A stretch of DNA of 64,000 nucleotides from a virus (IMGVR_UViG_3300032313_000500:54471-118470), one strand, 5' to 3'. Shown: positions 34,882 through 41,481, counted from the stretch's first letter. Made by a program: numbers and translations. Notes: generated by a model from the letters alone, not told the origin.

Positions 34882-35016
34882 TTAGTCTTCTCGGGGCTTC
34901 TCGTCGGGAACTTTTGGAGTAAAAAACGGAGAGTTCATCTTTGCTTTTTCCCAAGCCTTCATAAACTCTTGGCGCTCGGCTTCTATTTCCTCTTCGGTTT
35001 GGGCTGCTCGTCTCAT
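34882..35016 (-). CDS. tiny charged protein
   Basis: A 44-residue protein, helical first half (QTEEEIEAERQEFMKAWEKA) and Pro-rich end. TATGCT lies 6 bases before the ATG, again the leaderless spacing. No family recognised. Confidence 0.45.
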   Translation of the reverse strand: MRRAAQTEEEIEAERQEFMKAWEKAKMNSPFFTPKVPDEKPRED

Positions 35017-35036
35017 GGAGTGAGCATAGCAAATCT

Positions 35037-35327
35037 TCACCCTGTCTTCCACCAAATTCGGTCGCCTTCGTACTCGTCTTCGTACTCGTAGTCCATCCCA
35101 AACTCTCTATCAAGGCACTCATGACACCTGTTCTTGACGCTTACTTCTCGTCGTGCGTACTCAGCCATCTCTTTTGCGGTCTTAGTTGCCCCGCATTCGT
35201 TGCAACGGGCTGGTCTGTCGGCTACAAACTTGCGATAGTACGCCTGCCTGCGCCTCATGTTCCTGAGGTTCTTGCGTTCGGTCGCTTGTCGTTGCGCTCT
35301 ACGCTGCGCGGGGCTGACTCTCTCCAC
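35037..35327 (-). CDS. basic zinc-ribbon protein
   Basis: A 96-residue protein with a very basic first half (QRRAQRQATERKNLRNMRRR) and the pair RCNECGA ... NRCHECLD, a classical zinc ribbon, then an acidic tail. GTG start at 35327 overlaps the upstream stop (TAGTG) and follows AGGAGAGG. It may bind nucleic acid. Confidence 0.6.
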   Translation of the reverse strand: MERVSPAQRRAQRQATERKNLRNMRRRQAYYRKFVADRPARCNECGATKTAKEMAEYARREVSVKNRCHECLDREFGMDYEYEDEYEGDRIWWKTG

Positions 35328-35422
35328 TATTCCTCTCCTGCTAGGTCTAGACAGTACTTGCACTCACCGTTGCTACTGCAATGGCAATGGTCGGGCATCT
35401 CTGGGGTTGTGTATTTACTCAT
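35327..35422 (-). CDS. tiny Cys/His-rich protein
   Basis: A 31-residue protein with HCHCSSNGECKYC, dense enough to bind one zinc. It is the first gene after a leaderless promoter and is coupled to the zinc-ribbon gene that follows. Confidence 0.5.
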   Translation of the reverse strand: MSKYTTPEMPDHCHCSSNGECKYCLDLAGEE

Positions 35423-35428
35423 ACCTTC

Positions 35429-35457
35429 ACTCTATCGGTAGTAAAGGGTAGTTCCAA
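35429..35457 (-). promoter_or_regulatory. repeated promoter, copy 8, with two perfect DnaA boxes
   Basis: -35 TTGGAA, spacer CTACCCTTTACTACCGA, -10 TAGAGT, GAAGGT, ATG. TTATCCACA at 35475-35483 (18 bp from the -35) and again at 35487-35495. Confidence 0.75.
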
Positions 35458-35558
35458 CCTGCAACAAAAGAAAGTTATCCACAGGTTTATCCACATCTAC
35501 GAAAAAATCAAAAAAAATCTCAGACCCCCTGGGGTGTGTCATAGTTTCTAATCTTATA

Positions 35559-35572
35559 ACGGTGGCGGAAAG
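35559..35572 (+). repeat. stoperator-like repeat, copy 2
   Basis: ACGGTGGCGGAAAG after TTTCTAATCTTATA, just beyond the hairpin that follows the gene at 35606. Confidence 0.6.
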
Positions 35573-35575
35573 CAA

Positions 35576-35603
35576 ATCACGGGGCATCGCCAGATGCCGT
35601 GAT
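35576..35603 (-). terminator. hairpin after the 98-residue gene
   Basis: ATCAC and GGCATC pair with GATGCC and GTGAT; on the minus strand TTTGCTTTCC follows. Probable terminator. Confidence 0.5.
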
Positions 35604-35605
35604 GG

Positions 35606-35902
35606 CTAACCAACCCTCATGTTGTCAGGCTTATGCGTGTCGTTCGGGTTGCGAACCACAAATGTGTTTTCGGGCGCACGACCTTTGTACTCGTAGTCAA
35701 GTGCGTCGGCGTGGAACAGGGCGAGCCCCGTCTTGGCTAGATAATCGTCAAGGAAATCTTGCATTGCGCTCAAACGGGCAAACGAAATAGAGACCGTAAA
35801 GGGTTTCGTCGGCGAACCGACTTCCATCTCCCTCAGCAGTTCATCTGTCGTGATGCCAAGAGCCTCGGCAAGTTTCTTGATGTCTTTGGCTGTTTTCCTC
35901 AT
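35606..35902 (-). CDS. unknown protein with short helical N-terminus
   Basis: A 98-residue protein beginning MRKTAKDIKKLAEALGITTD, a HTH-like first helix pair, followed by a mixed region (YLAKTGLALFHADALDYEYK). The neighbour at 35940 begins with the same MRKT. A small DNA-binding protein is possible. Confidence 0.5.
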   Translation of the reverse strand: MRKTAKDIKKLAEALGITTDELLREMEVGSPTKPFTVSISFARLSAMQDFLDDYLAKTGLALFHADALDYEYKGRAPENTFVVRNPNDTHKPDNMRVG

Positions 35903-35908
35903 ACTTTC

Positions 35909-35937
35909 ACTCTAGCGATAGTAAGAGGTAAAGACAA
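35909..35937 (-). promoter_or_regulatory. repeated promoter, copy 9
   Basis: -35 TTGTCT, spacer TTACCTCTTACTATCGC, -10 TAGAGT, GAAAGT, ATG. Confidence 0.72.
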
Positions 35938-35939
35938 CC

Positions 35940-36152
35940 TCACTCCTCGTATTCTTCGTCTAGGGTCAGGCAACCGAGAGCGTTGCTTGCTCGTGCGATT
36001 TCCTCGTCGCTCCACGGCAAGTCCTCGGGCCAGTCCTGTGGCTTTCCGTACCACCATGATGTCATGTGGCCACTCGGGCCAGTCAAGGCTTTGAGAGCCT
36101 CTCTTAGTTCTTCGGCTAGTCTTGCTACTTCTGTTATTTGGGTTTTCCTCAT
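35940..36152 (-). CDS. small acidic protein
   Basis: A 70-residue protein (MRKTQITEVARLAEELREAL first, WWYGKPQDWPEDLPWSDEEI in the middle). The Trp/Pro-rich middle is common in phage-encoded small proteins. Leaderless promoter directly upstream. Confidence 0.52.
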   Translation of the reverse strand: MRKTQITEVARLAEELREALKALTGPSGHMTSWWYGKPQDWPEDLPWSDEEIARASNALGCLTLDEEYEE

Positions 36153-36158
36153 ACCTTC

Positions 36159-36187
36159 AATCTATGGATAGTAAAGGGTAGAAACAA
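36159..36187 (-). promoter_or_regulatory. repeated promoter, copy 10
   Basis: -35 TTGTTT, spacer CTACCCTTTACTATCCA, -10 TAGATT, GAAGGT, ATG. Confidence 0.72.
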
Positions 36188-36211
36188 CCTGAACCCAAAC
36201 TTTTTTCAGAA

Positions 36212-36227
36212 TGTTTCCCGTGAAACA
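36212..36227. promoter_or_regulatory. parS-like 16-mer
   Basis: TGTTTCCCGTGAAACA differs in one position (A to C) from the bacterial parS consensus TGTTNCACGTGAAACA bound by host ParB. It stands alone, in a gene-free gap, and no parA or parB gene is in the window. Confidence 0.5.
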
Positions 36228-36260
36228 ATTAGGCATGCCTAACAAGCATTACGCAACTGA

Positions 36261-36296
36261 GGGGTGTGTCAAGGTTTAGGGGTGTGTCAAGGTTTC
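36261..36296 (+). repeat. tandem 18-bp repeat GGGGTGTGTCAAGGTTT
   Basis: Two adjacent copies (36261-36278, 36279-36296). The core GGTGTGTCAAG recurs at 29114-29124 and in part at 35534. It resembles the L5 stoperator core GGTGGMTGTCAAG. The second copy covers the stop codon of the nuclease-like gene. Confidence 0.5.
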
Positions 36297-36687
36297 AGTC
36301 GTACTGCTTGTCGCACATCATTGAGCGAACTTGGTCTGCGCTCAGCAGGAAGCCCCGTGCTGGGTTGTCGCCATCAGAAGCGAGACCAATCTTGGTCATC
36401 GGCTGGTTCGCCCGAAGGTATCTCTTTAGCCGTGCAACGCTGACAATGAAGAAGGAATCCGGGGCCAACCGATAAACCCACCAGTCGGCTGTTGTTACAT
36501 TTATACCTGACAACTGCCAGTCTTTACCTGCTGGCTTTTGCTCTGTTTCCACTACCATCTTGCCGTTACGGTACCTGTCCGACTTGACCTCAACGGCCCC
36601 GCTGCCGAACAACTCTCTTGCGTTGTCCTCACCTGCTTCTCCGTATGTAAGGTCGGCTTGAAAGTCAAAGCGTGGTTCGTATCCCAT
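36295..36687 (-). CDS. PD-(D/E)XK-like nuclease family protein
   Basis: A 130-residue protein with EAGEDNARELFGSGAVEVKS (about residues 17-36), where VEVKSD is the E-x-K core, then a beta segment RNGKMVVETEQ and a TTADWWVYRL helix seen in a group of small phage nucleases. A Holliday-junction resolvase-like or repair role is possible. The ATG follows AAAGGA; no leaderless promoter copy is present. Confidence 0.6.
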   Translation of the reverse strand: MGYEPRFDFQADLTYGEAGEDNARELFGSGAVEVKSDRYRNGKMVVETEQKPAGKDWQLSGINVTTADWWVYRLAPDSFFIVSVARLKRYLRANQPMTKIGLASDGDNPARGFLLSADQVRSMMCDKQYD

Positions 36688-36748
36688 TCCTTTACGCTAT
36701 CACGGGGCTACGCACGGGCAACTAGCGAGATGAGTGGAGACAGCCAAA

Positions 36749-36786
36749 AGCCCCCTAGCCTGTCCTGTCGGAGGGCTTCGGGGGCT
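36749..36786 (-). terminator. hairpin terminator
   Basis: AGCCCCC and GGGGGCT arms with an inner GAAGCC/GGCTA region; TTTTGGC follows on the minus strand. It ends the mini-gene at 36801. Confidence 0.7.
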
Positions 36787-36800
36787 GTGGTGTGGCTGTG

Positions 36801-36878
36801 CTATTCGCAGTCGCACGAGTCAGGCTTGTCATACCCGAACTCGTAACCACACTCAGGACAAGTGCTGGTTTCGTTCAT
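36801..36878 (-). CDS. zinc-knuckle mini-protein with coupled leader peptide
   Basis: The 25-residue peptide starts METS-like with CPEC (residues 7-10) and ends SCDCE. It starts at the ATG at 36878, which overlaps the stop of a 7-codon leader (MNGEEVK, 36898-36875). The leader begins at the leaderless ATG and its codons supply GGGGAGGAGG as the Shine-Dalgarno. Confidence 0.5.
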   Translation of the reverse strand: MNETSTCPECGYEFGYDKPDSCDCE

Positions 36879-36904
36879 TTTACCTCCTCCCCATTCATAA
36901 CTTC

Positions 36905-36933
36905 ATCATATCGGTAATAAAAGGTAAAAACAA
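36905..36933 (-). promoter_or_regulatory. repeated promoter, copy 11
   Basis: -35 TTGTTT, spacer TTACCTTTTATTACCGA, -10 TATGAT, GAAGTT, ATG of the leader peptide MNGEEVK. Confidence 0.72.
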
Positions 36934-36970
36934 CCTCACGCCGAAAATAAGTTTGTGGTATTCTGCGCTC

Positions 36971-37237
36971 ATGCCAAGCACGTGGGGCAGCAGCCCCGAA
37001 GACAGTAATTCATTTGTTGGGAACGACATTCCTCAGTACACGAAGTTCTTTGACTTACACGAGATGGACTTTGAGATGCGACGGGTCTCGGGACTCTGGG
37101 ACGTTCTGGCGTGGACTCGTGACAACGAAGATGTTTGGGCTGTGTCCAAGAAGTGCGAGTCGCTCGGAGATGCGTTCAACTCCTGTTACACAGAAGTGAA
37201 AAAACAGATGCGTCTTCTCAGCCCCGAGGAAAACTAA
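36971..37237 (+). CDS. unknown protein on the opposite strand
   Basis: An 88-residue protein (MPSTWGSSPEDSNSFVGND onward) with no known domain. It is the only convincing plus-strand gene in the 30-46 kb field. TATTCT lies 6 bases before the ATG, so it may also be leaderless. Its terminator is shared with the convergent gene. Confidence 0.55.
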   Translation: MPSTWGSSPEDSNSFVGNDIPQYTKFFDLHEMDFEMRRVSGLWDVLAWTRDNEDVWAVSKKCESLGDAFNSCYTEVKKQMRLLSPEEN

Positions 37238-37269
37238 AAAACCACCCACCCGAAGGCAAGTGGCTTTTT
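37236..37269. terminator. two-way terminator
   Basis: AAAAACCAC pairs with GTGGCTTTTT, so it has a U-run on either strand. It lies between convergent genes. Confidence 0.6.
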
Positions 37270-37280
37270 GTGGAGACTGT

Positions 37281-37502
37281 TTAGATGTAAGAGTTTGAGT
37301 CCATGTAAGACTCAACCGACAACTCGTAGTCCGAAGTGAGTTCCCACTCTTCCTCGGTACCCTCGTTACCGTTCCCTAGCCAGTCCTCGTAGTTCTCGTT
37401 GTACCTGTCCGAGTCCTTGAAGTCTTCTTCTGCCCTGTCCCAAGCGTCTTGTGCTTCACAAGCGTCTTGGTAAGGCTGTTCTAGCCATTGGTCGTAACCC
37501 AT
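37281..37502 (-). CDS. small very acidic protein
   Basis: A 73-residue protein rich in Asp, Glu, Tyr and Trp (EAQDAWDRAEEDFKDSDRYN). It could mimic DNA, as many phage inhibitors do, though nothing proves this. Unlike its neighbours it has a 24-base leader with AAAGGA before the ATG. Confidence 0.52.
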   Translation of the reverse strand: MGYDQWLEQPYQDACEAQDAWDRAEEDFKDSDRYNENYEDWLGNGNEGTEEEWELTSDYELSVESYMDSNSYI

Positions 37503-37529
37503 AACGTTTCCTTTCTTGGTTGTAATAAC

Positions 37530-37558
37530 ATACTAAGGGTAGTAAAAGGTAAAAACAA
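37530..37558 (-). promoter_or_regulatory. repeated promoter, copy 12, with DnaA box
   Basis: -35 TTGTTT, spacer TTACCTTTTACTACCCT, -10 TAGTAT, then a 27-base leader. TTATCCACA at 37576-37584 is 18 bp from the -35. Confidence 0.75.
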
Positions 37559-37614
37559 CCTGCTAAAGAAATAAGTTATCCACAGGCTGTCCGTGCGGAA
37601 GGCGTTTTGCTGGG

Positions 37615-37782
37615 CTACCGAACACGTGCGTTGATGTCAATGAAACGGAAGCAGGCTTCGCTTCGTTCGCTCTCGTCTTCACACAGCAATACCGCTGTTG
37701 CCTGAGCCCCGGTCAAGTCGTAAAGGCGCACATACCTAGCGTGTTCGCAGACATACGGGTTTCCAGTCAGTTCGTCTTTCAT
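37615..37782 (-). CDS. small unknown protein
   Basis: A 55-residue protein (MKDELTGNPYVCEHARYVRL onward) with three Cys spread over it. No domain is recognised. Leaderless promoter upstream. Confidence 0.5.
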   Translation of the reverse strand: MKDELTGNPYVCEHARYVRLYDLTGAQATAVLLCEDESERSEACFRFIDINARVR

Positions 37783-37788
37783 AATTCC

Positions 37789-37817
37789 AGTCTATCGGTA
37801 GTAAGGGGTAAAAACAA
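37789..37817 (-). promoter_or_regulatory. repeated promoter, copy 13
   Basis: -35 TTGTTT, spacer TTACCCCTTACTACCGA, -10 TAGACT, GGAATT, ATG. Confidence 0.75.
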
Positions 37818-37889
37818 CATCGGATTATTCCGATGGTTTCATTGTTCTCTCTGCTTGCAACGCAACCAATAGTGTTACCTAATCTAGTT

Positions 37890-37903
37890 ACGGTGGCGGA
37901 AAG
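37890..37903 (+). repeat. stoperator-like repeat, copy 3
   Basis: ACGGTGGCGGAAAG after CTAATCTAGTT, three bases beyond the stop of the HTH gene at 37907. Confidence 0.6.
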
Positions 37904-37906
37904 GAT

Positions 37907-38218
37907 TTATTCGGCGATTGCCCAGACTCGTGAAGGACGCCCCGGCTTACCGAGTGTGTGGCAGTCGTCAATAACTTCCACTCTGCCTTCTTCTTCCAAG
38001 AACAGCAAACGCTTGGTTGCGTTAGCCTTATCCATGTCAAGCAGTTCGGCTACGGCAACTGTGCGAGCCTCACCCATTAGGGCAACGGCGAGATACACGG
38101 CTTCGGTTCGGGTTAGTTTGTCAAACAAAGCGTCACGGAGAGATGAGAAGTCGCTGATAGAAGCAACGACCTTTCCATCTACCATGAGGTTTGTTCCAGT
38201 CATAGTAATGTTGTTCAT
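37907..38218 (-). CDS. winged-helix/HTH DNA-binding protein
   Basis: A 103-residue protein. An N-terminal strand pair (MVDGKVVASISDF) precedes RTEAVYLAVALMGEARTVAVAELLDMDKANATKRLLFLEEEGRVEVI, a winged-helix layout, and a Gly/Pro-rich wing. It is a good candidate for a regulator of the repeated promoters or of the stoperator-like sites. Start ATG 38218 is set by the 6-base gap from the -10 TATTAT. Confidence 0.65.
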   Translation of the reverse strand: MNNITMTGTNLMVDGKVVASISDFSSLRDALFDKLTRTEAVYLAVALMGEARTVAVAELLDMDKANATKRLLFLEEEGRVEVIDDCHTLGKPGRPSRVWAIAE

Positions 38219-38224
38219 AAGTCC

Positions 38225-38253
38225 ATAATACCGATAAGAAGTCAAAACAACAA
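38225..38253 (-). promoter_or_regulatory. promoter without the TTACTACC motif
   Basis: -35 TTGTTG, 17-base spacer TTTTGACTTCTTATCGG, -10 TATTAT, GGACTT, ATG of the winged-helix gene. It keeps the leaderless spacing but not the shared spacer sequence, so it may be controlled differently. Confidence 0.65.
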
Positions 38254-38267
38254 CCTATCGTTTAGAT

Positions 38268-38462
38268 TTATTGGAACAGGGTTGGTTGGTCGTCGGCGAT
38301 GTTACGGGGCATGCAGACCTCATGTGCGTACGTGTGGTGGTTAGTAGCCACATACTTCACATTCTGTGTTACACCTTTAGCCCAACCTGTAATCAGGTGG
38401 TACACGCCCGATGAGCGTGGGTCTACTTCGTGGTCGCAAAAGTCGCATTTGTACTGAGCCAT
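38268..38462 (-). CDS. small zinc-finger-like protein
   Basis: A 64-residue protein with CDFCDHEVD (residues 6-14) and later HTYAHEVC, a likely C2-H-C zinc site. It follows the tiny membrane gene and probably shares its transcript. Confidence 0.55.
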   Translation of the reverse strand: MAQYKCDFCDHEVDPRSSGVYHLITGWAKGVTQNVKYVATNHHTYAHEVCMPRNIADDQPTLFQ

Positions 38463-38474
38463 GTAGTCCCGAGT

Positions 38475-38549
38475 CTAGAAGTTCTTTATCAGATAAGCAA
38501 CGACAATGAAGCCGATGAATGTCGTTCCGTAGAAAAATAAGTCGCTCAT
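38475..38549 (-). CDS. tiny single-span membrane peptide
   Basis: A 24-residue peptide whose central part (FFYGTTFIGFIVVAYLI) is a transmembrane helix, ending KNF. It lies between two Cys-rich genes. Coding is supported mainly by gene packing. Confidence 0.4.
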   Translation of the reverse strand: MSDLFFYGTTFIGFIVVAYLIKNF

Positions 38550-38569
38550 AATCTCTCTTGCCTTCTTTG

Positions 38570-38695
38570 TTAGAAAGGGTCTACCGTTTCTTCGTCTGCG
38601 CACTCATCGCACACATCGCCACACGCTAAACATTCTTCGCATTCTTTGAAGTACTTATCGTACTCTTCTTGGTCTCTAAAAGGTAGTAATCCCAT
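38570..38695 (-). CDS. tiny Cys-rich protein
   Basis: A 41-residue protein with CEECLACGDVCDEC (residues 19-32), six Cys in 14 residues, which should hold metal. First gene after a leaderless promoter. Confidence 0.5.
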   Translation of the reverse strand: MGLLPFRDQEEYDKYFKECEECLACGDVCDECADEETVDPF

Positions 38696-38701
38696 ACCTT
38701 C

Positions 38702-38730
38702 ATACTATGGGTAGTAAGAGGTAAAAACAA
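38702..38730 (-). promoter_or_regulatory. repeated promoter, copy 14
   Basis: -35 TTGTTT, spacer TTACCTCTTACTACCCA, -10 TAGTAT, GAAGGT, ATG. Confidence 0.75.
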
Positions 38731-38731
38731 C

Positions 38732-39151
38732 CTAAGTATGTATTTCTTTTTGAACAGCGTCTGCTTCACACCTGAGACAGTCACGCTTGCGCCATGCGCC
38801 GTTCGGGGCTCCGAAGTACGTGTCTGAGTTGCCACAGTAGTTTTCACACTTGTCGCCCCAAGTCCATGCGTACTCACAGCATGAAGGAACTTCTATGCCA
38901 CTGCCGTTCATGTTCGGGTGTCCACCACCGTTGGGAAACAGGTATTTAGCCAGCCCCGGAAGTGCTTCCAGCATCTTCAGACAGCAGTCGTGACATAAGT
39001 GTGCTTCTTCTTCGTCACAAGGGAAGTTGTCAGAAAAGCCACCGTAGTGACCTAAAGAGCAATTACCTAGCGACCAGCCGTAATCAATGAAGTTGCCTTG
39101 TTGCTGAGAAGTCGGGGCCGCCACGCCACAGTTGGTGCAGGCTAGCGTCAT
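38732..39151 (-). CDS. Cys-rich zinc-binding-type protein
   Basis: A 139-residue protein with about 15 Cys: CTNC (about 5-8), NCSLGHYGG, HLCHDCC, SCCEYAW, CENYC and DCLRC. Several zinc or Fe-S sites are likely. ATG at 39151 overlaps the stop of the gene before it (ATGA). Confidence 0.55.
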   Translation of the reverse strand: MTLACTNCGVAAPTSQQQGNFIDYGWSLGNCSLGHYGGFSDNFPCDEEEAHLCHDCCLKMLEALPGLAKYLFPNGGGHPNMNGSGIEVPSCCEYAWTWGDKCENYCGNSDTYFGAPNGAWRKRDCLRCEADAVQKEIHT

Positions 39152-39384
39152 CTTCCCCCCACCATTACGTTGAGTACGTTTTCGCTCGCCCATTTCACGG
39201 CGAGACGGTTCACGGTCATCAAGAACTCGGTTTCGGTTACGCCCTGCTCGGTAAGGAACTCCGTGAGGCGACCCTCGTTGAAGTCGTCAAGCATGTTCGC
39301 TAACGCCTGCGCGCCAGTTGCGCCGATTGAGTAGTACTCGCAGTCAAGTACGCCCTGAAAAGTGTCTGTGTATTTTTCTTTCAT
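39148..39384 (-). CDS. unknown protein of 78 residues
   Basis: A helical protein (GATGAQALANMLDDFNEGRL in the middle). No domain is recognised. ATG 39384 is fixed by its distance from the -10; an upstream in-frame ATG lies inside the promoter. Confidence 0.5.
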   Translation of the reverse strand: MKEKYTDTFQGVLDCEYYSIGATGAQALANMLDDFNEGRLTEFLTEQGVTETEFLMTVNRLAVKWASENVLNVMVGGR

Positions 39385-39390
39385 AATTCC

Positions 39391-39419
39391 ATGATAGGGG
39401 TAGTAAGAGGTAATCACAA
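39391..39419 (-). promoter_or_regulatory. repeated promoter, copy 15
   Basis: -35 TTGTGA, spacer TTACCTCTTACTACCCC, -10 TATCAT, GGAATT, ATG. Confidence 0.72.
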
Positions 39420-39482
39420 CTTTTATTGGGGATTATTTCAGAAGTTCTCGGATTAGGGACATCGCATCTGGGTGCCCCGGGT

Positions 39483-39659
39483 TCATTGCTCGTAATCACA
39501 TTCCATGTTGTCGCAACTTCCGTAGTTCTTGCAGAACGACTCGTAGTTCAGGCACTCTGGGTCGCCCTGAACGGCGTCATGCTGGGCTCTCGGAGGGCAT
39601 CTGCGTGTCACGACTCGCTTGCCAATCCTGTAAGCAATGTAGTTCGTAATCAGTCCCAT
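39483..39659 (-). CDS. small Cys-rich protein
   Basis: A 58-residue protein with a basic N-terminus (IAYRIGKRVVTRRCPPRAQ) and CLNYESFCKNYGSCDNMEC near the end. It starts at a TAATG overlap with the gene before and is the last gene of a three-gene unit. Confidence 0.5.
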   Translation of the reverse strand: MGLITNYIAYRIGKRVVTRRCPPRAQHDAVQGDPECLNYESFCKNYGSCDNMECDYEQ

Positions 39660-39889
39660 TAGTTCACCTTGTTGTGTTTTACAACTGCCTTCTCAATGTC
39701 GGCGAGTGCTTTCTCCGTGACTTTGAGCCCCGAGTTCACGAGTCCCATGAAGCCAAGTGGCGTCTGTTCGGCAAGGTCGTAGAACGCATCTACCGACTCG
39801 GCAAGTGCGCTCCAAGCGTTGAGGAACTTCTCCACCCATTCGGGGTCTCCGTTCGGAAGCACCACCGAGATTTCAGTTGCCGTAATCAT
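39659..39889 (-). CDS. unknown protein of 76 residues
   Basis: A helical protein (PEWVEKFLNAWSALAESVDA). It overlaps the KTSC gene by ATGA and the next gene by TAATG, so it is the middle gene of the unit. No family recognised. Confidence 0.5.
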   Translation of the reverse strand: MITATEISVVLPNGDPEWVEKFLNAWSALAESVDAFYDLAEQTPLGFMGLVNSGLKVTEKALADIEKAVVKHNKVN

Positions 39890-40185
39890 GAGGCTACCGA
39901 GAAGTTAGGCTTGATTTCACGAGCGATAAACGCACCGAGGCTATCTGCCGACATTAGTGCGAACATGGTAGGGAACGGAACGCCCTCGTAGGTGTAGAAG
40001 GTCTCAGCGTTCTTGTACCTGACAACCAGCGACTTCGTACCGACCTCATACTTCCAAAACCCAATGGCACTGCTGTTCTTGGGGCTTGACGCTATGTAGT
40101 TCTCACTAACCCATGCCCACTCGTTGTTGGCGTAGGTGAGGCAATCTCCGATAGTTGAGTTTTCGTAAATAAGTGTTTGTTTCAT
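39886..40185 (-). CDS. KTSC-domain protein (paralogue 1)
   Basis: A 99-residue protein with the KTSC pattern SSAIGFWKYEVGTKSLVVRY, TFYTYEGVPFPTMFALM and SADSLGAFIAREIKPNF (about residues 38-96). KTSC domains also occur near the C-terminus of lysyl-tRNA synthetase and in phage proteins; their role is not known. The gene at 44276 is a close paralogue, so the pair arose by duplication. Confidence 0.78.
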   Translation of the reverse strand: MKQTLIYENSTIGDCLTYANNEWAWVSENYIASSPKNSSAIGFWKYEVGTKSLVVRYKNAETFYTYEGVPFPTMFALMSADSLGAFIAREIKPNFSVAS

Positions 40186-40191
40186 AAGTTC

Positions 40192-40220
40192 ACTTTATGG
40201 GTAGTAGGGGGTAAACACAA
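40192..40220 (-). promoter_or_regulatory. repeated promoter, copy 16
   Basis: -35 TTGTGT, spacer TTACCCCCTACTACCCA, -10 TAAAGT, GAACTT, ATG of the KTSC gene. Confidence 0.74.
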
Positions 40221-40224
40221 CCTC

Positions 40225-40398
40225 TTACGAGGGAATGTTTGCCATTTCGTTCTGAACCAAGTTCAAGCCTTCCACAAGGGCTTTCCAGATGTCCTTCTTC
40301 ACTTGCGTGGGGACTGTGTCTGGCAACTTGTCATAGGCACGGATAGCCGTGCGAATGTCTTGGTGGGTCTGCATTATGTATGTTTCGTAATCACTCAT
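40225..40398 (-). CDS. small helical protein
   Basis: A 57-residue protein (MQTHQDIRTAIRAYDKLPD, then VKKDIWKALVEGLNLVQNE). Two amphipathic helices joined by a Pro-rich turn. No family recognised. Confidence 0.5.
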   Translation of the reverse strand: MSDYETYIMQTHQDIRTAIRAYDKLPDTVPTQVKKDIWKALVEGLNLVQNEMANIPS

Positions 40399-40404
40399 AC
40401 CCAC

Positions 40405-40433
40405 ACTCTATGGGTAATAAGGGGTAGAAACAA
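40405..40433 (-). promoter_or_regulatory. repeated promoter, copy 17, with paired DnaA boxes
   Basis: -35 TTGTTT, spacer CTACCCCTTATTACCCA, -10 TAGAGT, GTGGGT, ATG. TTATCCACA (40452-40460) and an inverted TGTGGATAA (40465-40473) lie upstream, the first 19 bp from the -35. Confidence 0.75.
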
Positions 40434-40596
40434 CCTCACGCACAAATAAACTTATCCACAACCCTGTGGATAAAGTGCGACAGTTTCGTCGTGGGCGCAG
40501 CCCCGACCTGAGGGGGGCGACTTGCTAGGCGATGCCGACTACGACATTCTTACTCGGGTATCATTGCGAGCCTAGTTACGAGGGTTTTATGTGTTT

Positions 40597-40845
40597 CTAA
40601 TCGTTAGACGGTGGCGGAAGAGTCTCAACTAATGCGAAGTCATCTTCTCTGTACACAAGTCCAAGCCGGGACCCGTTGTCCCAATCAACGTGAACAGTTC
40701 CAAACGAATCTACGGAAGTGACAACTCCTTCATCACCACGAACAAGTTTCGTGTATGGGTCAGTGCAGTTGATTAGCCGTACTCGCTTGCCAACGTATGT
40801 TTTGTAATACGCCAACAGTTCGGGTCTTATTTCTTTTATGTCCAT
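40597..40845 (-). CDS. DUF4314-type protein
   Basis: An 82-residue SH3-like beta protein with GKRVRLINCTDPYTKLVRGD, GVVTSVDSFGTVHVDWDNGS and DDFALVE, the pattern of DUF4314. Small domains of this sort occur alone in phages and in conjugative DNA proteins. The stoperator-like repeat lies inside its last codons. Confidence 0.72.
   Translation of the reverse strand: MDIKEIRPELLAYYKTYVGKRVRLINCTDPYTKLVRGDEGVVTSVDSFGTVHVDWDNGSRLGLVYREDDFALVETLPPPSND
40608..40621 (+). repeat. stoperator-like repeat, copy 4
   Basis: ACGGTGGCGGAAGA after GTTTCTAATCGTTAG, overlapping the 3' end of the DUF4314 gene. Confidence 0.55.
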
Positions 40846-40851
40846 AACTTC

Positions 40852-40880
40852 ACTTTACGGATAGTAAGGCACAACAACAA
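40852..40880 (-). promoter_or_regulatory. repeated promoter, copy 18
   Basis: -35 TTGTTG, spacer TTGTGCCTTACTATCCG, -10 TAAAGT, GAAGTT, ATG. Confidence 0.68.
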
Positions 40881-40896
40881 CCTACGGTCAAGACTT

Positions 40897-41481
40897 TTAC
40901 TGGTAGATGAAGTCCACTGTTTCTCTCAGCAGTCTCACCCCAGCGTGCCAGTCCGGGGCTGTGTTGATGTCTCGCTTCACCACAGCGTCTCTAAACAGGT
41001 AGTGACCCTGAGCAACAGGAACCTCAAACCAGTCTCCCTGCCAAATACCAACATGGTGAATGAGTTCTCCCACGGGTACGCACAGCCCGTGTCCAAAGAC
41101 AATGCCCTTGTCAGGTCTGTCAAACTGTCCTGCCGTGAGGTCTATGAACCATTCGTTCGTTTCCACGACAACGTGACCGTTCCATTTGTTCGGAACTTCC
41201 GTCACCGAGAGAGCCCCGACTGACCAACCAGTTGGTCCTTCGCCGTTCAGCATCTCCTTGTACGACTGTTCGTCCAGTCCAATGGCGTCCACCTGCGTCA
41301 CCCACGACTCAATGCCGACTTGTTTGAGATATTCCCAACCAAACCGTGAGCCAGCGACACAAGCCCCAGCGTTAGTAAGCCTCGGGGCTGCGCCCCTGAG
41401 CCACACGGAACTGAGTGTTTCCACCATTAGGCGTTCCTCAACCCGAGTTCGGGTCTGTGGTTTGCGCTTACGCTTCGTCAT
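40897..41481 (-). CDS. unknown protein with a possible Cys-His-Asp catalytic core
   Basis: A 194-residue protein. ACVAGSRFGWEYLKQVGI (Cys about 43), GHVVVETNEWFIDLTAGQFD (His about 103, Asp about 114) resemble the Cys-His-Asp order of transglutaminase/papain-like folds, with the Cys at a helix start and His-Asp on strands. This is a pattern match only. Its ATG overlaps the end of the tiny membrane gene. Confidence 0.5.
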   Translation of the reverse strand: MTKRKRKPQTRTRVEERLMVETLSSVWLRGAAPRLTNAGACVAGSRFGWEYLKQVGIESWVTQVDAIGLDEQSYKEMLNGEGPTGWSVGALSVTEVPNKWNGHVVVETNEWFIDLTAGQFDRPDKGIVFGHGLCVPVGELIHHVGIWQGDWFEVPVAQGHYLFRDAVVKRDINTAPDWHAGVRLLRETVDFIYQ

